The notes: generated by a model not told the origin, from the letters alone. Shown: positions 1 through 9,078, numbered from the stretch's first letter. The stretch: 64,000 bases of DNA from Caldilineaceae bacterium (GCA_019637645.1 JAHBVH010000013.1:62001-126000), one strand, 5' to 3'. Program-made: numbers and translations.

Positions 1-316
1 CGCTCAGAAACGCTTCCCGCCAGCCGAGGCCATGCAACACATAGGTCCCCACGGCGAATTTGCCGCCGTTGCTGGCGACTACCTCGCCCACCGCGCCACC
101 CTGGAGCGCTTCATTCAGTTGGAAAGGGGGTGTATAACTCTTGCGGTCGTTCATGCGACCGCGCATATAGGGATCGACTGACATATAGCGGTTGCGTACC
201 ACCATCTCACCCGGGCCTGGTTCGGGCAGCGTAACTGTGACCAAGGCAAAGTCATCTAGGCTAGGTAGCCCGACGGGGCGTTGCTTGAGCTGAATTTCGC
301 GGCTTGTGATTGTCAT
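1..316 (-). CDS. NADP-dependent oxidoreductase, MDR family (C-terminus outside window)
   Basis: Reading the minus strand from an ATG at 316 gives 105 open codons to the window edge. The visible part has the N-terminal GroES-like fold pattern of zinc-free medium-chain reductases: LPEPGPGEMVVRN followed by YMSVDPYMRGRM, the signature of the CurA / leukotriene B4 12-hydroxydehydrogenase group that reduces double bonds of enones with NADPH. No zinc-ligand cysteines are visible. A ribosome site (AAGGGAA) sits upstream of 316. The gene follows the dehydrogenase at 339-1340 by 22 bases on the same strand, so the two are probably co-transcribed. Its catalytic half is not in view, so the substrate is open. 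Confidence 0.82.
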   Translation of the reverse strand, partial: MTITSREIQLKQRPVGLPSLDDFALVTVTLPEPGPGEMVVRNRYMSVDPYMRGRMNDRKSYTPPFQLNEALQGGAVGEVVASNGGKFAVGTYVLHGLGWREAFLS

Positions 317-338
317 GGATTAGTTCCCTTCTGGGTAG

Positions 339-1340
339 TCAATCTGAATAAGTCAGTAACACTTTCCCAGTCGCTCCGGCGGCCATCAAACGAAAGGCTT
401 CGTCCGCCTGGGCGAGGGGGAAGTGATGGGTGATCAAACTGCCGATGGGCAGCCCCTGACGATAGAGGTTCAACATGGCGGGATATTCGTTAAAATGGTA
501 GTACCAAGAGCCAACCGCGGTAATATCGCGTCGGATAAAATCGTCACTGGGCGAAAGCGGCAGGGCGGGCTGTTCCCCATTAAAGACCACGGTGCCGGCC
601 ATACGCACCGCAGCAAAGCACTGTTTGGCCGTCTCCGGTCGCCCCGCGGCCTCCAGGCAGACATCCGCGCCTTTGCCGCCAGTCAAGGCCCGGATCGCGG
701 CCACCACGTCGCGGTCCGCCCCGGCTTGGACAACGTGCTGCGCGCCCAACTCGGTGGCTAGCTCCAGGCGGGTGGGGGAAACATCCACGGCGATGACCGT
801 CCGCCCCTGATAACGTTGCATGAGCAGATTGCCCAACCCAATCGGCCCTGCGCCAAAAATGGCAACTGTTTCAATCGCCGGATCTTGTAGCTTTAAGGAG
901 GTATGATAGGGTACGCCAAAGCCGTCACCGGTGATCAGCACGCCCACGTCCCAACCAACCTCAGCGGGCAAGGGGTGGCAGGCATGCGCGGCAATGACAA
1001 AGCGTTCGGCGTGCATGTTGCCATAAAATTTCCGCGCGGGACACCAGGTATAGCGTCCCTGGGTACATTCGGCACAGTGCCCACAACCACTGATCGCGCT
1101 GACCCCAACCCGCTGGCCGACCTGGAGAGAGGTTACGCCCGCGCCTAATTGGGCCACAAGGCCCACCGCTTCATGGCCGCTGTTGCCTTGGGGGCTACCG
1201 GCCCCGCGGTAGCTCTTCATTTCGCTGCCACATAATGCCGAGACCTGAGTGGCAACGACCACTTCACCGGGACCCGGTTCGGGTTCGGGTACATCCACCA
1301 GCGTGACCTGGGCGTCCCCTTGCATTCGTACCGATTGCAT
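339..1340 (-). CDS. Zinc-dependent medium-chain alcohol/sugar dehydrogenase
   Basis: 333 residues, a usual length for zinc-containing MDR alcohol or polyol dehydrogenases. Catalytic zinc ligands fit Cys37 and the GHE motif (residues 55-57). The structural zinc lobe is Cys86, Cys89, Cys92 and Cys100. The Rossmann nucleotide site is GAGPIG at 163-168, with Asp186 at the end of the second strand, which suggests NAD rather than NADP. A ribosome site (AGGAAC) precedes the ATG at 1340. It is the upstream member of a two-gene unit with the reductase at 1-316. The family oxidises secondary alcohols, polyols or sugars. Given the sugar-acid genes around it, a sugar or polyol substrate is likely but not proven. 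Confidence 0.88.
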   Translation of the reverse strand: MQSVRMQGDAQVTLVDVPEPEPGPGEVVVATQVSALCGSEMKSYRGAGSPQGNSGHEAVGLVAQLGAGVTSLQVGQRVGVSAISGCGHCAECTQGRYTWCPARKFYGNMHAERFVIAAHACHPLPAEVGWDVGVLITGDGFGVPYHTSLKLQDPAIETVAIFGAGPIGLGNLLMQRYQGRTVIAVDVSPTRLELATELGAQHVVQAGADRDVVAAIRALTGGKGADVCLEAAGRPETAKQCFAAVRMAGTVVFNGEQPALPLSPSDDFIRRDITAVGSWYYHFNEYPAMLNLYRQGLPIGSLITHHFPLAQADEAFRLMAAGATGKVLLTYSD

Positions 1341-1473
1341 AAGTGTTCCTATCTATTATGGCTTTTGCCTTGTTGCGTGTCGAGGCTCTGCTTTGGTTGT
1401 TGGTTGAGAACAAACTGGGAACCAGGATCATACCACGAGCGCACGGTTGTCGCCAGCAGGGATTAATCCCTCT

Positions 1474-1538
1474 GCTAACAAAGAGAAGCCGCCGCGGCGG
1501 CTGCAATCAAGCCGCTGCGGCGGCTTCTCTTTGTTAGC
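1474..1538. repeat. Long imperfect palindrome, repeat family 3 (full copy)
   Basis: Arms at 1474-1502 and 1510-1538 pair over 29 bases with one mismatch around an about 7-base loop. It lies downstream of the minus-strand gene ending at 1569 and upstream of the minus-strand start at 1340, so it could stop or stabilise the transcript of the former. Half of the same sequence (GCCGCTG.GGCGGCTTCTC.TTGTTAGCG) recurs at 22476-22504, so it is a dispersed repeat and not a one-off terminator. Confidence 0.75.
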
Positions 1539-1568
1539 GTGCAGTTTTAACTGCGTCTGCTGTTGTTG

Positions 1569-4118
1569 CTACGGCGTCATCAGCAGGGGCAAATAGAGCT
1601 GGATCGGTTGGATCGGTGGGGGTGCAACTTGGATGGTGCCGCCTGTGGCTTGGGCAGGAATACTTCTACCGCTTTGGCTGCCTAAGGAAGGCGGTGTATG
1701 GGCGGCAAAGTCAATCGTACTTGTCACGGGTGACGCTTCTACCAGCGGCTTCGCGATCAAGGTGACTGTCAACAAAACACCGTCGGTCAGTGTGGCGGGT
1801 TCCGCCGCCATATCGGTCAGAAAGAGGCTGATGGTTTCCGCGGTGTGGGTAACGGTGATCCAAGGTTGGTTGGCGAGCGGTGGCGCTGTCCACGTCACCG
1901 CGTCGGGGATCGTGTCACCGTTCTGATCGGTGGGGTCGAAAGTGAAATGCGCGCTATCGAACTGTACGACAAACGCGGCCGCCGCGAGGGCCTGGCCCTG
2001 GGTTGCCAAGTGGACAGGGATCGCGACCGCCGTTCCCGCGACGGCGGTCAGGTTAGGCCCCAAGGTCAGTTGCGCGGGGCTAGCTTGATTGTTGCTCAGC
2101 CCTTCGGCTGCTTGGCAGGCGTCGGGGCCATAAAAGATCAGCAACGTAATACAGACAATATCGCCAGCATCGATGACGGTATCCACATTGGCGTCACAGC
2201 TTGGTGTGGTAGGGTAACTGCCGCCAGGTGCATCTTGCCAGAAAGCCCCATCGCCATCGAAGATCTCTTGGATACAGGCATTGATGTCAGCACGGTCTAT
2301 GGCCTGATCGCCATTGCCGTCACCAGGACGGATCATGGTTGGGGGCAGGGTGGGGACTGGGGTTGCCGTGGCTGCCGCGCGGACGGTTACCGGGTAGGTA
2401 GAACCGTTGATATAGGTCCATTGCCAAAAATCGTTGCAAAGTTGTTCCCCATAGGTTGTGGCTTGCAAAGCAATCGTGCCGGGGGTAATGGCGGTGAGTG
2501 TATAGATTGTACGATGTTCAATCGGCGCGCTTACCGTGGCTGGGGAATCAAACCGAAAGATCGGGTTACCCACTTGGCTGAGGGTCAGGTCATAGACGGG
2601 GTAACGGCAGGCGATGCTCCGATCATCGACCGTGACCGTCACTGTGATGGTCTCACCGACGAGGATGGCGCGCATGGGCGCGTGGACATAGACGCGTACG
2701 TCAAAGGTGGATGGGGTGGTCGGGGTTGGGGTAATTGTTGGGGTCGGAGTAATCGTGCGCGTTGGGGTAATCGTGCGCGTTGGCGTGCGGGTGGGTGTTT
2801 GGGTGGGCGTTCCCGTATGGGTGGCGGTGCCGGTGCTTGTTGGGGTTGGGGTCACCGTGGCCGTGGCCGTCGCCAAGACCGGGATCACCGCCTCATACGC
2901 GCCAATATCACAGATACTGCTGCCATTGTCGTCGCCATCAAAGGGGCGCGCGATGCCCCGCTGATCCACGGCAAGACAGGTGGCATTGTCACCCGCATCC
3001 ATGGCTGGGCTGCCAGGCAGGAGGGCGAGGGTTAAGGTCTCGCCGCCATAATCAACCAGCGGCCCTAGCAATGGGGCACCACGCAAGGTGGCCGCGCAAC
3101 TGCCATCTTCGATCAGGTTGTTGATATTGGTGGTGAAGGTGCCACTGCAATCAACACCATCATTGTCAATCATAATACTATTGGCAATGATGGTGTTAAA
3201 GACATGCGCAGTACCGCTGGTGGCGATACCGCTACCCGTTGGAGTTTGGTAATAAGCGCGGCCGGAATAATTGTCGCTAAAGGTACTATTAAAGATCCAT
3301 ATTGTTCCGCTATTCTCAATGGCACCGCCACCGGGTGTACCCAAACCACCGGCGGCTATATTCCGACTAAAGGTGCTATTGGTGACAGTGAGGAGCGCCG
3401 TGTTGAAAATGGCGCCCCCTCGTCCACTTGCCATTTCATTCGAGGTATAGTTGTCGGCAAAGGTGCTACGATCCACGATCAAGTGGCCGTCGTTCATAAT
3501 ACTTCCGCCGAAGCCACTCCGATTATTTGATAAGAAACTATGGGTGATGGTTAAAACACCCTGATTGCTAATAGCACCACCATCTCCGCCGCCGCCGCCT
3601 CTGATGCCAGAGGTTTGGTTGTGGTGCAGGGTAATCTGCTGCAAGCTGGCTTTGCCATCGTTCAGCAGCCCTGCTCCTGGACCGAAATTGGGGATGGGGG
3701 GAGGGGGCACAGGGATCATAGGAAAGCCCTTTGTTCTGCCATGGGCAATGACAAACCCACTGAGGCTGGCGGTGGTTGTCGAAAAAATGTGCATCACCCG
3801 CACCAGATCGTTGCCACTCAAGGTAATCGGTTCGGCCAGCGCTGTGCCGTTGATGGTCAGATCCTTGTCGATCAGCAAGGTGCTACTGAGCACAATGGTT
3901 TGGCCGCTGAGGCTGGTGTCAAACAGAATGAGGTCGCCCGGTGCGGCGTCGGCGATGTGTTGGCGCAGCGAACCGGGGCCACTGTCTTCGGTCGATGTAA
4001 CCAGGCGGGGCGTGAGGGTGGCCGCCGAGGGTTGGGGCAGCAGCAGCCCAAAGAACATGCAACCGAGGAGAATCCAACCGAAGCGCCAAATGAATGATGA
4101 TAGGCCACAAATCTTCAT
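1569..4118 (-). CDS. Secreted beta-helix protein with dockerin-like and cohesin-like domains
   Basis: 849 residues with a signal peptide at 1-33. Residues 36-330 carry repeated short Asn/Gly-rich turns typical of right-handed parallel beta-helix (polymorphic outer-membrane type) proteins. Residues 355-408 match a choice-of-anchor/InlB-like closing segment (SPAMDAGDN and DIGAYE). A Thr/Pro linker covers about 418-470 and a beta-sandwich 472-580. Residues 599-667 form a dockerin-type calcium pair (DGNGDQAIDRADIN and CDANVDTVIDAGDI), followed by a cohesin-like beta domain at about 685-830. The last residues (LYLPLLMTP) form a hydrophobic tail. The ATG at 4118 has AAGGAG upstream. It probably acts outside the cell, on the surface or in adhesion. 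Having a dockerin and a cohesin-like module in one chain is notable. The substrate is unknown. Confidence 0.78.
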   Translation of the reverse strand: MKICGLSSFIWRFGWILLGCMFFGLLLPQPSAATLTPRLVTSTEDSGPGSLRQHIADAAPGDLILFDTSLSGQTIVLSSTLLIDKDLTINGTALAEPITLSGNDLVRVMHIFSTTTASLSGFVIAHGRTKGFPMIPVPPPPIPNFGPGAGLLNDGKASLQQITLHHNQTSGIRGGGGGDGGAISNQGVLTITHSFLSNNRSGFGGSIMNDGHLIVDRSTFADNYTSNEMASGRGGAIFNTALLTVTNSTFSRNIAAGGLGTPGGGAIENSGTIWIFNSTFSDNYSGRAYYQTPTGSGIATSGTAHVFNTIIANSIMIDNDGVDCSGTFTTNINNLIEDGSCAATLRGAPLLGPLVDYGGETLTLALLPGSPAMDAGDNATCLAVDQRGIARPFDGDDNGSSICDIGAYEAVIPVLATATATVTPTPTSTGTATHTGTPTQTPTRTPTRTITPTRTITPTPTITPTPTTPSTFDVRVYVHAPMRAILVGETITVTVTVDDRSIACRYPVYDLTLSQVGNPIFRFDSPATVSAPIEHRTIYTLTAITPGTIALQATTYGEQLCNDFWQWTYINGSTYPVTVRAAATATPVPTLPPTMIRPGDGNGDQAIDRADINACIQEIFDGDGAFWQDAPGGSYPTTPSCDANVDTVIDAGDIVCITLLIFYGPDACQAAEGLSNNQASPAQLTLGPNLTAVAGTAVAIPVHLATQGQALAAAAFVVQFDSAHFTFDPTDQNGDTIPDAVTWTAPPLANQPWITVTHTAETISLFLTDMAAEPATLTDGVLLTVTLIAKPLVEASPVTSTIDFAAHTPPSLGSQSGRSIPAQATGGTIQVAPPPIQPIQLYLPLLMTP

Positions 4119-4399
4119 TGCAATGCTCCTTCTAACGCGTGGGAACAGTTTTGTCTACTATTGGACAAAGCCTATCGTTCGTTGGCTACGTTCTTTTAAT
4201 GGGGTGCTTCCTGCCCCGACAGGCAACTCCCAGAAAGCACGTCGCATAGATGGTTGCGTATGGCGAAGCGTACAGGTACAATCAACAAGCTTATCGGCGT
4301 GTTCGATTTGAGGCGCGATGATGAAACCATATCAAAGTACGTGGAACCAGAGTTGTCACCCCGTAATGGTATTGTACCCCTTTCTCTTTCGTAGTTACG
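4119..4399. other. Intergenic gap between divergent genes
   Basis: No convincing gene is seen. The stretch separates the minus-strand secreted protein from the plus-strand dehydratase and should hold promoters for both. Confidence 0.5.
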
Positions 4400-4426
4400 C
4401 TGACATTTTTGTGCTTGCCTTACAAT
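4400..4426 (+). promoter_or_regulatory. Possible promoter for the enolase-superfamily gene
   Basis: CTGACA-like -35 box at 4400-4405 and TACAAT at 4421-4426. The spacing is a little short (about 15 bases). It lies 37 bases before the chosen start at 4463. Confidence 0.35.
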
Positions 4427-4462
4427 TTCTTAGGACTTTCAAGCCCTACCAGAGGAGTCTCA

Positions 4463-5572
4463 ATGAAAATCACAGCAGTTGAGCTTTGGACCGTAGTGGT
4501 TCCCACCATTCCAGGCCGCGTTCACAGCCCAGAATGGGTGCCGGAAGCCGGGTGGGATCAAGTTTCCAAGCAGATCATTCGGTTGGTAACGGATACAGCG
4601 CTGACGGGCATTGGCGAAACCTATCGCGGTGTTACTCGGGAAGCGGTATATCAAGGCGCGGCGTTGTTGCTGGGACGCAACCCCGAAGGCGTGATCCTGC
4701 AAGATATCTATGGCACCCAAGGTGATGGGCGCGAAACCGGCATCGAGGTCGGCCAAGGACCGGCTTATGATGCCTTTGAAATGGCACTCTTTGATCTGGT
4801 GGGCCGCATGCACGGGGTACCGGTCCATGCTTTGCTAGGTGGCGCTGTGCGCAGCCAAGTGCGCGCCGACTATTGGATGGGGCAGCAGACGCCCGAACAT
4901 AGCAAGCGGAGTGTGGAGCGGGCCTTGGCACTTGGCTTTACCGGTGTCAAGATCAAGTGCCGCTTAGAAGAACCGATGGTCGAGCGGCTCCAGGCGATTC
5001 TGGCGGTAGCCGGGCCGGACTTTAAGGTAACGGTCGATCCGAATGAGCGCTTCTATCAGGCCGAGCCGACGATTGAACTAGCCCAACAGTTGGAGGAATT
5101 GGGCAATGTCGAGGTCTTTGAGGACCCCATTCCCAAGTCCGATCTCGAAGGCTATATCCGCATTCATGCTGCGATCAACCTGCCGCTGGCTATGCATCTG
5201 AGCGATGGCCCTTCGCTCATCCGTGGGGTGAAAGCGGGTGTCTTGGACTGTGTAAATTTGAATGGTAGTTTAGTCGGTTTTCAACGCAATGCTGCCGTGG
5301 CCGCGGCGGCTGGGCTACGCTGCTGGCATGGCTCCGGCAATGATCTGGGCATTATCGAAACGGCCTACCTCCACGCTGCGGCAGTTGCGCCCAACTGTAC
5401 CATGGCCTCCGACTTTGTCGGCAGTTGGACACGTGAGGATGACCTGATTATGGAACCGCTCCAATTCCAGAATGGCTATTCCCCCACCCCCATGGCCCCT
5501 GGCCTCGGCTGTGAATTAGATCTGGCCGCCCTGGCCCGCTATACGCAACATTATGAGCGGCTGGAGATGTAA
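4463..5572 (+). CDS. Enolase-superfamily sugar-acid dehydratase (mandelate racemase type)
   Basis: 369 residues from the ATG at 4463, chosen because GAGGAG lies just upstream and the preceding 18 in-frame codons do not look like protein. The N-terminal capping domain spans about 1-120 and the barrel follows. Catalytic and metal features: KIK at 163-165 on the second strand, Asp192 in DPNER, Glu220 in VFEDP, HLSD at 245-248, and His289 in WHGSGNDLG. This Lys plus His arrangement is that of the mandelate racemase/sugar-acid dehydratase branch, which removes water from aldonic acids to give 2-keto-3-deoxy acids. The gene stands alone on the plus strand, convergent with the 5676-9078 operon. The substrate is not predictable from sequence. 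Confidence 0.88.
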   Translation: MKITAVELWTVVVPTIPGRVHSPEWVPEAGWDQVSKQIIRLVTDTALTGIGETYRGVTREAVYQGAALLLGRNPEGVILQDIYGTQGDGRETGIEVGQGPAYDAFEMALFDLVGRMHGVPVHALLGGAVRSQVRADYWMGQQTPEHSKRSVERALALGFTGVKIKCRLEEPMVERLQAILAVAGPDFKVTVDPNERFYQAEPTIELAQQLEELGNVEVFEDPIPKSDLEGYIRIHAAINLPLAMHLSDGPSLIRGVKAGVLDCVNLNGSLVGFQRNAAVAAAAGLRCWHGSGNDLGIIETAYLHAAAVAPNCTMASDFVGSWTREDDLIMEPLQFQNGYSPTPMAPGLGCELDLAALARYTQHYERLEM

Positions 5573-5584
5573 GAATCTAAGCAT

Positions 5585-5646
5585 GGACGCGGATAGACGC
5601 GGATGATAGGCAAATCATCCGCGCGAATCCGCGTCTATCCGCGTCC
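5585..5646. repeat. Palindrome between convergent genes, repeat family 4 (copy 1)
   Basis: Arms at 5585-5604 and 5627-5646 are perfect 20-base inverted copies. It sits between convergent stop codons (5572 and 5676), so it can act as a two-way terminator. A near-identical palindrome lies at 50999-51065. Confidence 0.8.
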
Positions 5647-5675
5647 TCTACCCAAAATTATCCCCACGGGAACGC

Positions 5676-6806
5676 TCAGACCGTGCGGAGCGCGTCGCTG
5701 AGGGCGCGGAGGAAAGTTTCGACGTCGGCCTGGGTGTTGTAGCCGTGGATGGCAATACGCATCCGCGAGGCTTGGGCCATGATGTGGATATTTTGGGCAT
5801 GGAGTCGTTGTTGGAGCGCTTCAAATTGGGGATGGCGGATCGCCAAGATCCCGGCCAGCGCTTCATGGGCAGTGGGGGTCAGCAAGGTGACGGGTAATTG
5901 CTGTAGCCCTTCTAGGCAAAGATGGACCAACGGTTGCGCGGCGGCGTAGATGGCTTCGACGCCCACACTTTGGATGTAGTCGAGTCCGGCCCGAATGGCA
6001 TAGAGCGCGGGGTAGTTGGGCATGCCCACGCCAAAGCTGGCCGCGCCGGGCCGACTGACCGCGTGCTGGAAGCGCTCTGCGCCAAAGGCATCCTGCAAGT
6101 GGAACCAGCCGCCTGCAGGCACGGTCCACTCGCGATTGCGCGCTGTGGGTACACCAACCAAGCCACCGCCGTGGCTCCCCAAGATCCATTTGTGCGTGCT
6201 GCTGACAATGAGATCCGCACCGGTGAGATCGAGGGGAATGCGCCCCAGGGCTTGGGTGACATCGACGGCAATGAGCGCGGCGGAATGGTGGTGGACCGCC
6301 TCAACCACTTGGCGTAGGGGAAGCAGAAAGCCATTGTAGAAGCTGACCAGCGAAACCGTCAGCAGGCGGGTGCGCGGCGTCAGCAAGGGGATCAGATCCT
6401 CAACGCGCAGCGCGCCCTCGCGGGCTTGCCAAACTTTGACGGTAGCCGGGCAATTGGGTTGCAGCCACGGAGTCGCGCCCGCGGGGAAGTCCAGATCATT
6501 GATGATCACTTCGTCGCCTGGCTGTAATTGCAAGGCGAGCGCCGCCAGGTTATAGGCTTCGGAACTGCACGAGCAGATCCCGATCTCCTCTGCGCTCAGG
6601 CCATAGAGTTGGGCCGTCAAGGTCATAACGGCCTCCCGCTGGGCCGCATGGGCCACGCGGCCATCCATCCCACGTTGGTGATCATGAAAGTATTGGGTCA
6701 ATGCCGCGCCCACCGCTAGTGGCGGAATACCTTCGGCGGCGGTATTAAGATAGATCATCTCCGCAAGTTGCGGAAACGCTTGACGACGGCTAGCGTCAGT
6801 TAACAT
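5676..6806 (-). CDS. Class V aminotransferase / cysteine desulfurase-like PLP enzyme
   Basis: 376 residues with the fold-type I pattern of class V aminotransferases. Asp182 and Gln185 (VDVTQ) contact the pyridine ring and phosphate side, and Lys206 in SSTHKW is the Schiff-base lysine. The usual catalytic loop cysteine of NifS/IscS desulfurases is not obvious, so a desulfurase role is doubtful. Kynureninase-like, isopenicillin-epimerase-like or other lyase/transaminase activity is possible. It is the last gene of a minus-strand operon behind the LarA-like racemase (94-base gap) and the lactonase. AAGGAAA precedes the ATG. The operon context suggests a role in handling hydroxy or amino acids of the same pathway. 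Confidence 0.85.
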   Translation of the reverse strand: MLTDASRRQAFPQLAEMIYLNTAAEGIPPLAVGAALTQYFHDHQRGMDGRVAHAAQREAVMTLTAQLYGLSAEEIGICSCSSEAYNLAALALQLQPGDEVIINDLDFPAGATPWLQPNCPATVKVWQAREGALRVEDLIPLLTPRTRLLTVSLVSFYNGFLLPLRQVVEAVHHHSAALIAVDVTQALGRIPLDLTGADLIVSSTHKWILGSHGGGLVGVPTARNREWTVPAGGWFHLQDAFGAERFQHAVSRPGAASFGVGMPNYPALYAIRAGLDYIQSVGVEAIYAAAQPLVHLCLEGLQQLPVTLLTPTAHEALAGILAIRHPQFEALQQRLHAQNIHIMAQASRMRIAIHGYNTQADVETFLRALSDALRTV

Positions 6807-6900
6807 AATTCTATTTCCTTGCGTGTTATGGGAAGCTTAGGTGATCGGTCATTCATGCGTAGTTCGCTTATCTCAGTCTCCAGTTTCTGGTCTCCAGCTT

Positions 6901-8178
6901 CTACTCTCCATTCACCAAATAAGCAACCGTCTGTGGCCCTTCAGGCATGGCGCAGATGCGCGTCTGTGGCCCGTAACGGGCTTGGAGGCGGGTCACGGTC
7001 TCGGTGAGATTGCGGCAGGGGGTAAAGAGGGCGCGGGTAATTTGGCTGTCGGTGAGACCATCGCTGTAGACATGAATATCGGCATGGAGTTGGAGCTGGG
7101 CTTGGATCTGCACTTGCCATTGATCCTGCTCACTAAAGCCGGGCTGGGCGATCAGATCGAGCACGCCTTGGGGTGAGCCGCCCGCGGTCAGGAGCGCCGC
7201 ATACTTGCCATGATCAGGCAGGCCATCTTGGCAGGCCCCGGCCATAATAATGGTGCCGCCCTGGCGCGTGATCTGGCGTGCTGCACTCATGCCTTTCACA
7301 CATTGATAGAGATTTTGATCGAGCGGGTAGCCACTGTTAGTGGTGACCACAATGTCATAGGGTTCGGTTACGGGGGTCATGGCATTTTGGCGCACAAAGG
7401 CGCAGCCCGCGGCGTGGGCCTGTAACATCTCCCCAGCAAAGACGCCCGTAAGCTGCCGCGCAGCATTGAGGGTGACATTGAGCAGGAAGGTCGGTTGGGC
7501 CATGCGCGCGGCCTCCCGCATCTCTTCCCAGATCGGGTTATCCTGGGTATTGGCCCAAGTGGCCTTGGGGTGGCCAATCATCGCCAGCCCATGATTGGTA
7601 AAGACGCTTTCCGCCCCGGCAATCGAGGGCAGCACGCCCTTGGGGCCGCCGCTAAAGCCTGCAAAGAAATGGGGTTCAATAAAGCCGGTCAGGATTTTGA
7701 CATCAGCCTCATAGAACTGACGGTTGATACGCACCGGGTGGTGGTTGGACGTGTGGCCCAGATAGACCAAATTGGCGTCGTCAAAGGCATCATGTTGGCG
7801 GCAGTGGTAGTGATCCACCACAAAGTCGCCCAACATCCCCCGCAACTCGGCATCGGTTTGGGGACGGTGTGTGCCTAATGCGTTAAGGAGGGTAATATCT
7901 TCTCGCGCCACGCCCGCGCCTTCTAGCTCGGCTAGGATCACGGGGAGAATCCGATCATTGGGGGTGGCCCGGGTAATGTCGGTGTGGACGATCACCACTT
8001 TCTGCCCTGGCCGCACCAGCTCCCGCAGGGGCGGTGAGCCAATGGGGGCGCGCAGCGCGTGTTGTAGCATGGCTTGCTCATCCGCCGCGCCCGCTGTAAA
8101 CCGCGCCGTCACCACATCGGTGCTTGGCGGCAGCTCGACGGTTAAGCCCTTGCGCCCGTAGGCGAGTTCAACCTTCAT
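6901..8178 (-). CDS. LarA-family nickel-pincer 2-hydroxyacid racemase
   Basis: 425 residues, full length for the family. The residues that hold the nickel-pincer nucleotide in lactate racemase are all present with the right spacing: DITR at 67-70, His104 in GTHR, His170 in EPHFFAGFSGG, Lys180 in GGPKG (the lysine that is covalently linked to the cofactor in LarA) and His196, 16 residues on (nickel ligand). Family members racemise or epimerise lactate and many other 2-hydroxy acids, so the sugar-acid setting suggests an aldonic or similar acid. The cofactor makers LarB, LarC and LarE are not in this window. It is the middle gene of the operon, 42 bases after the lactonase, with AAGGAC before the ATG. 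Confidence 0.9.
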   Translation of the reverse strand: MKVELAYGRKGLTVELPPSTDVVTARFTAGAADEQAMLQHALRAPIGSPPLRELVRPGQKVVIVHTDITRATPNDRILPVILAELEGAGVAREDITLLNALGTHRPQTDAELRGMLGDFVVDHYHCRQHDAFDDANLVYLGHTSNHHPVRINRQFYEADVKILTGFIEPHFFAGFSGGPKGVLPSIAGAESVFTNHGLAMIGHPKATWANTQDNPIWEEMREAARMAQPTFLLNVTLNAARQLTGVFAGEMLQAHAAGCAFVRQNAMTPVTEPYDIVVTTNSGYPLDQNLYQCVKGMSAARQITRQGGTIIMAGACQDGLPDHGKYAALLTAGGSPQGVLDLIAQPGFSEQDQWQVQIQAQLQLHADIHVYSDGLTDSQITRALFTPCRNLTETVTRLQARYGPQTRICAMPEGPQTVAYLVNGE

Positions 8179-8220
8179 ATCAGTCCTTTCTCCCTCTTTT
8201 CTGCTGATCTAAACCCAGTG

Positions 8221-9078
8221 TTATAAGCCAATCCGTGACCGAAATTCTGGCACGCCTTGGATGCCCAAATTCAAATGATAGAGCGCGCCCGCTGTCGCAC
8301 CATTGGCCGCGCGGTCATTGCCACCGGCGGTCGTCACATACATGTCGGTATAATCAGGCCCGCCAAAGGTGAGACAGGAGATCTTCTTGGTGGGGAAGCT
8401 GATCCGCCGTTCTTCGGTACCATCGGGCGCGTAGCGGATCAGGCAGGCACCATCCCACCGTGCCGACCAGACATCGCCCTCGGCATCGACTGTTAGGCCG
8501 TCCGGGCTGCCGGGTGCATTAGCCGAATCGACAAAGACGCGCTGGTTGGTAATGGCTCCGGTCGTAACCGCATAGTCAAATACGTAGACCTTTTTCTCCC
8601 GCGTGATCGTGTAATAGAGCTGCTGGCGATCCGGCGTAAAGCCCAATCCATTGGAAGTGCCGATGCCACTCAAAAGATGATGGAGCGTTCCATCTGTCTC
8701 CAAGCGATAGAGATTCCCCAAGCGCGTGGCCGTGGGCATGGTGCCACAAAAGACGCGGCCCGCCGGGTCGGCAATCACATCATTAAAGCGCGAATCTTCC
8801 TCGCCCGGCGTGCTGGCCCGGAGGGTGCTTAAGTGACCGGCCCGCCAAATCCGGATCGCACCTTGGGCCATAAAGAGCAATAACGCGCCATCGGCCTGAA
8901 TCGTAAAGCCGCCAATCGGGTCGCCTTCATAGAGCTGCTCATGCTGTCCCGTTTGGGGATCATACCGGAAGAGCCGCCCCTGGGGAATATCCACCCAATA
9001 GAGCCGCTGCTCATCTGGGTGCCAGAGCGGTCCCTCCCCCGTCACACATTGATAGTCCGCAATCGCGGTGAGTTCCAT
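8221..9078 (-). CDS. SMP-30/gluconolactonase/LRE-family lactonase
   Basis: 285 residues from the ATG at 9078, chosen for its AAGGAAA ribosome site. A 40-codon upstream extension lacks protein character. The family is a six-bladed propeller that opens aldonolactones using a divalent metal. Visible ligands are Glu15 in GEGPLW, Asn in the GTSNGLGF loop, and Asp in the PDGLTVD loop. As first gene of the operon with the racemase and PLP enzyme, it would supply free aldonic acid in a non-phosphorylative sugar pathway. Its substrate lactone is unknown. Confidence 0.9.
   Translation of the reverse strand: MELTAIADYQCVTGEGPLWHPDEQRLYWVDIPQGRLFRYDPQTGQHEQLYEGDPIGGFTIQADGALLLFMAQGAIRIWRAGHLSTLRASTPGEEDSRFNDVIADPAGRVFCGTMPTATRLGNLYRLETDGTLHHLLSGIGTSNGLGFTPDRQQLYYTITREKKVYVFDYAVTTGAITNQRVFVDSANAPGSPDGLTVDAEGDVWSARWDGACLIRYAPDGTEERRISFPTKKISCLTFGGPDYTDMYVTTAGGNDRAANGATAGALYHLNLGIQGVPEFRSRIGL

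Noticed and set aside
1845..3035. 396-codon plus-strand frame opposite the secreted beta-helix gene
   Set aside because: It lies antisense to a gene with a signal peptide and clear domains. Its translation is Gly/Arg-rich without any family pattern, so it is a codon-bias shadow.
5676..6806. Assigning the class V PLP enzyme as an iron-sulfur cysteine desulfurase
   Set aside because: No convincing catalytic cysteine loop and no isc/suf neighbours. It lies in a hydroxy-acid/lactone operon.
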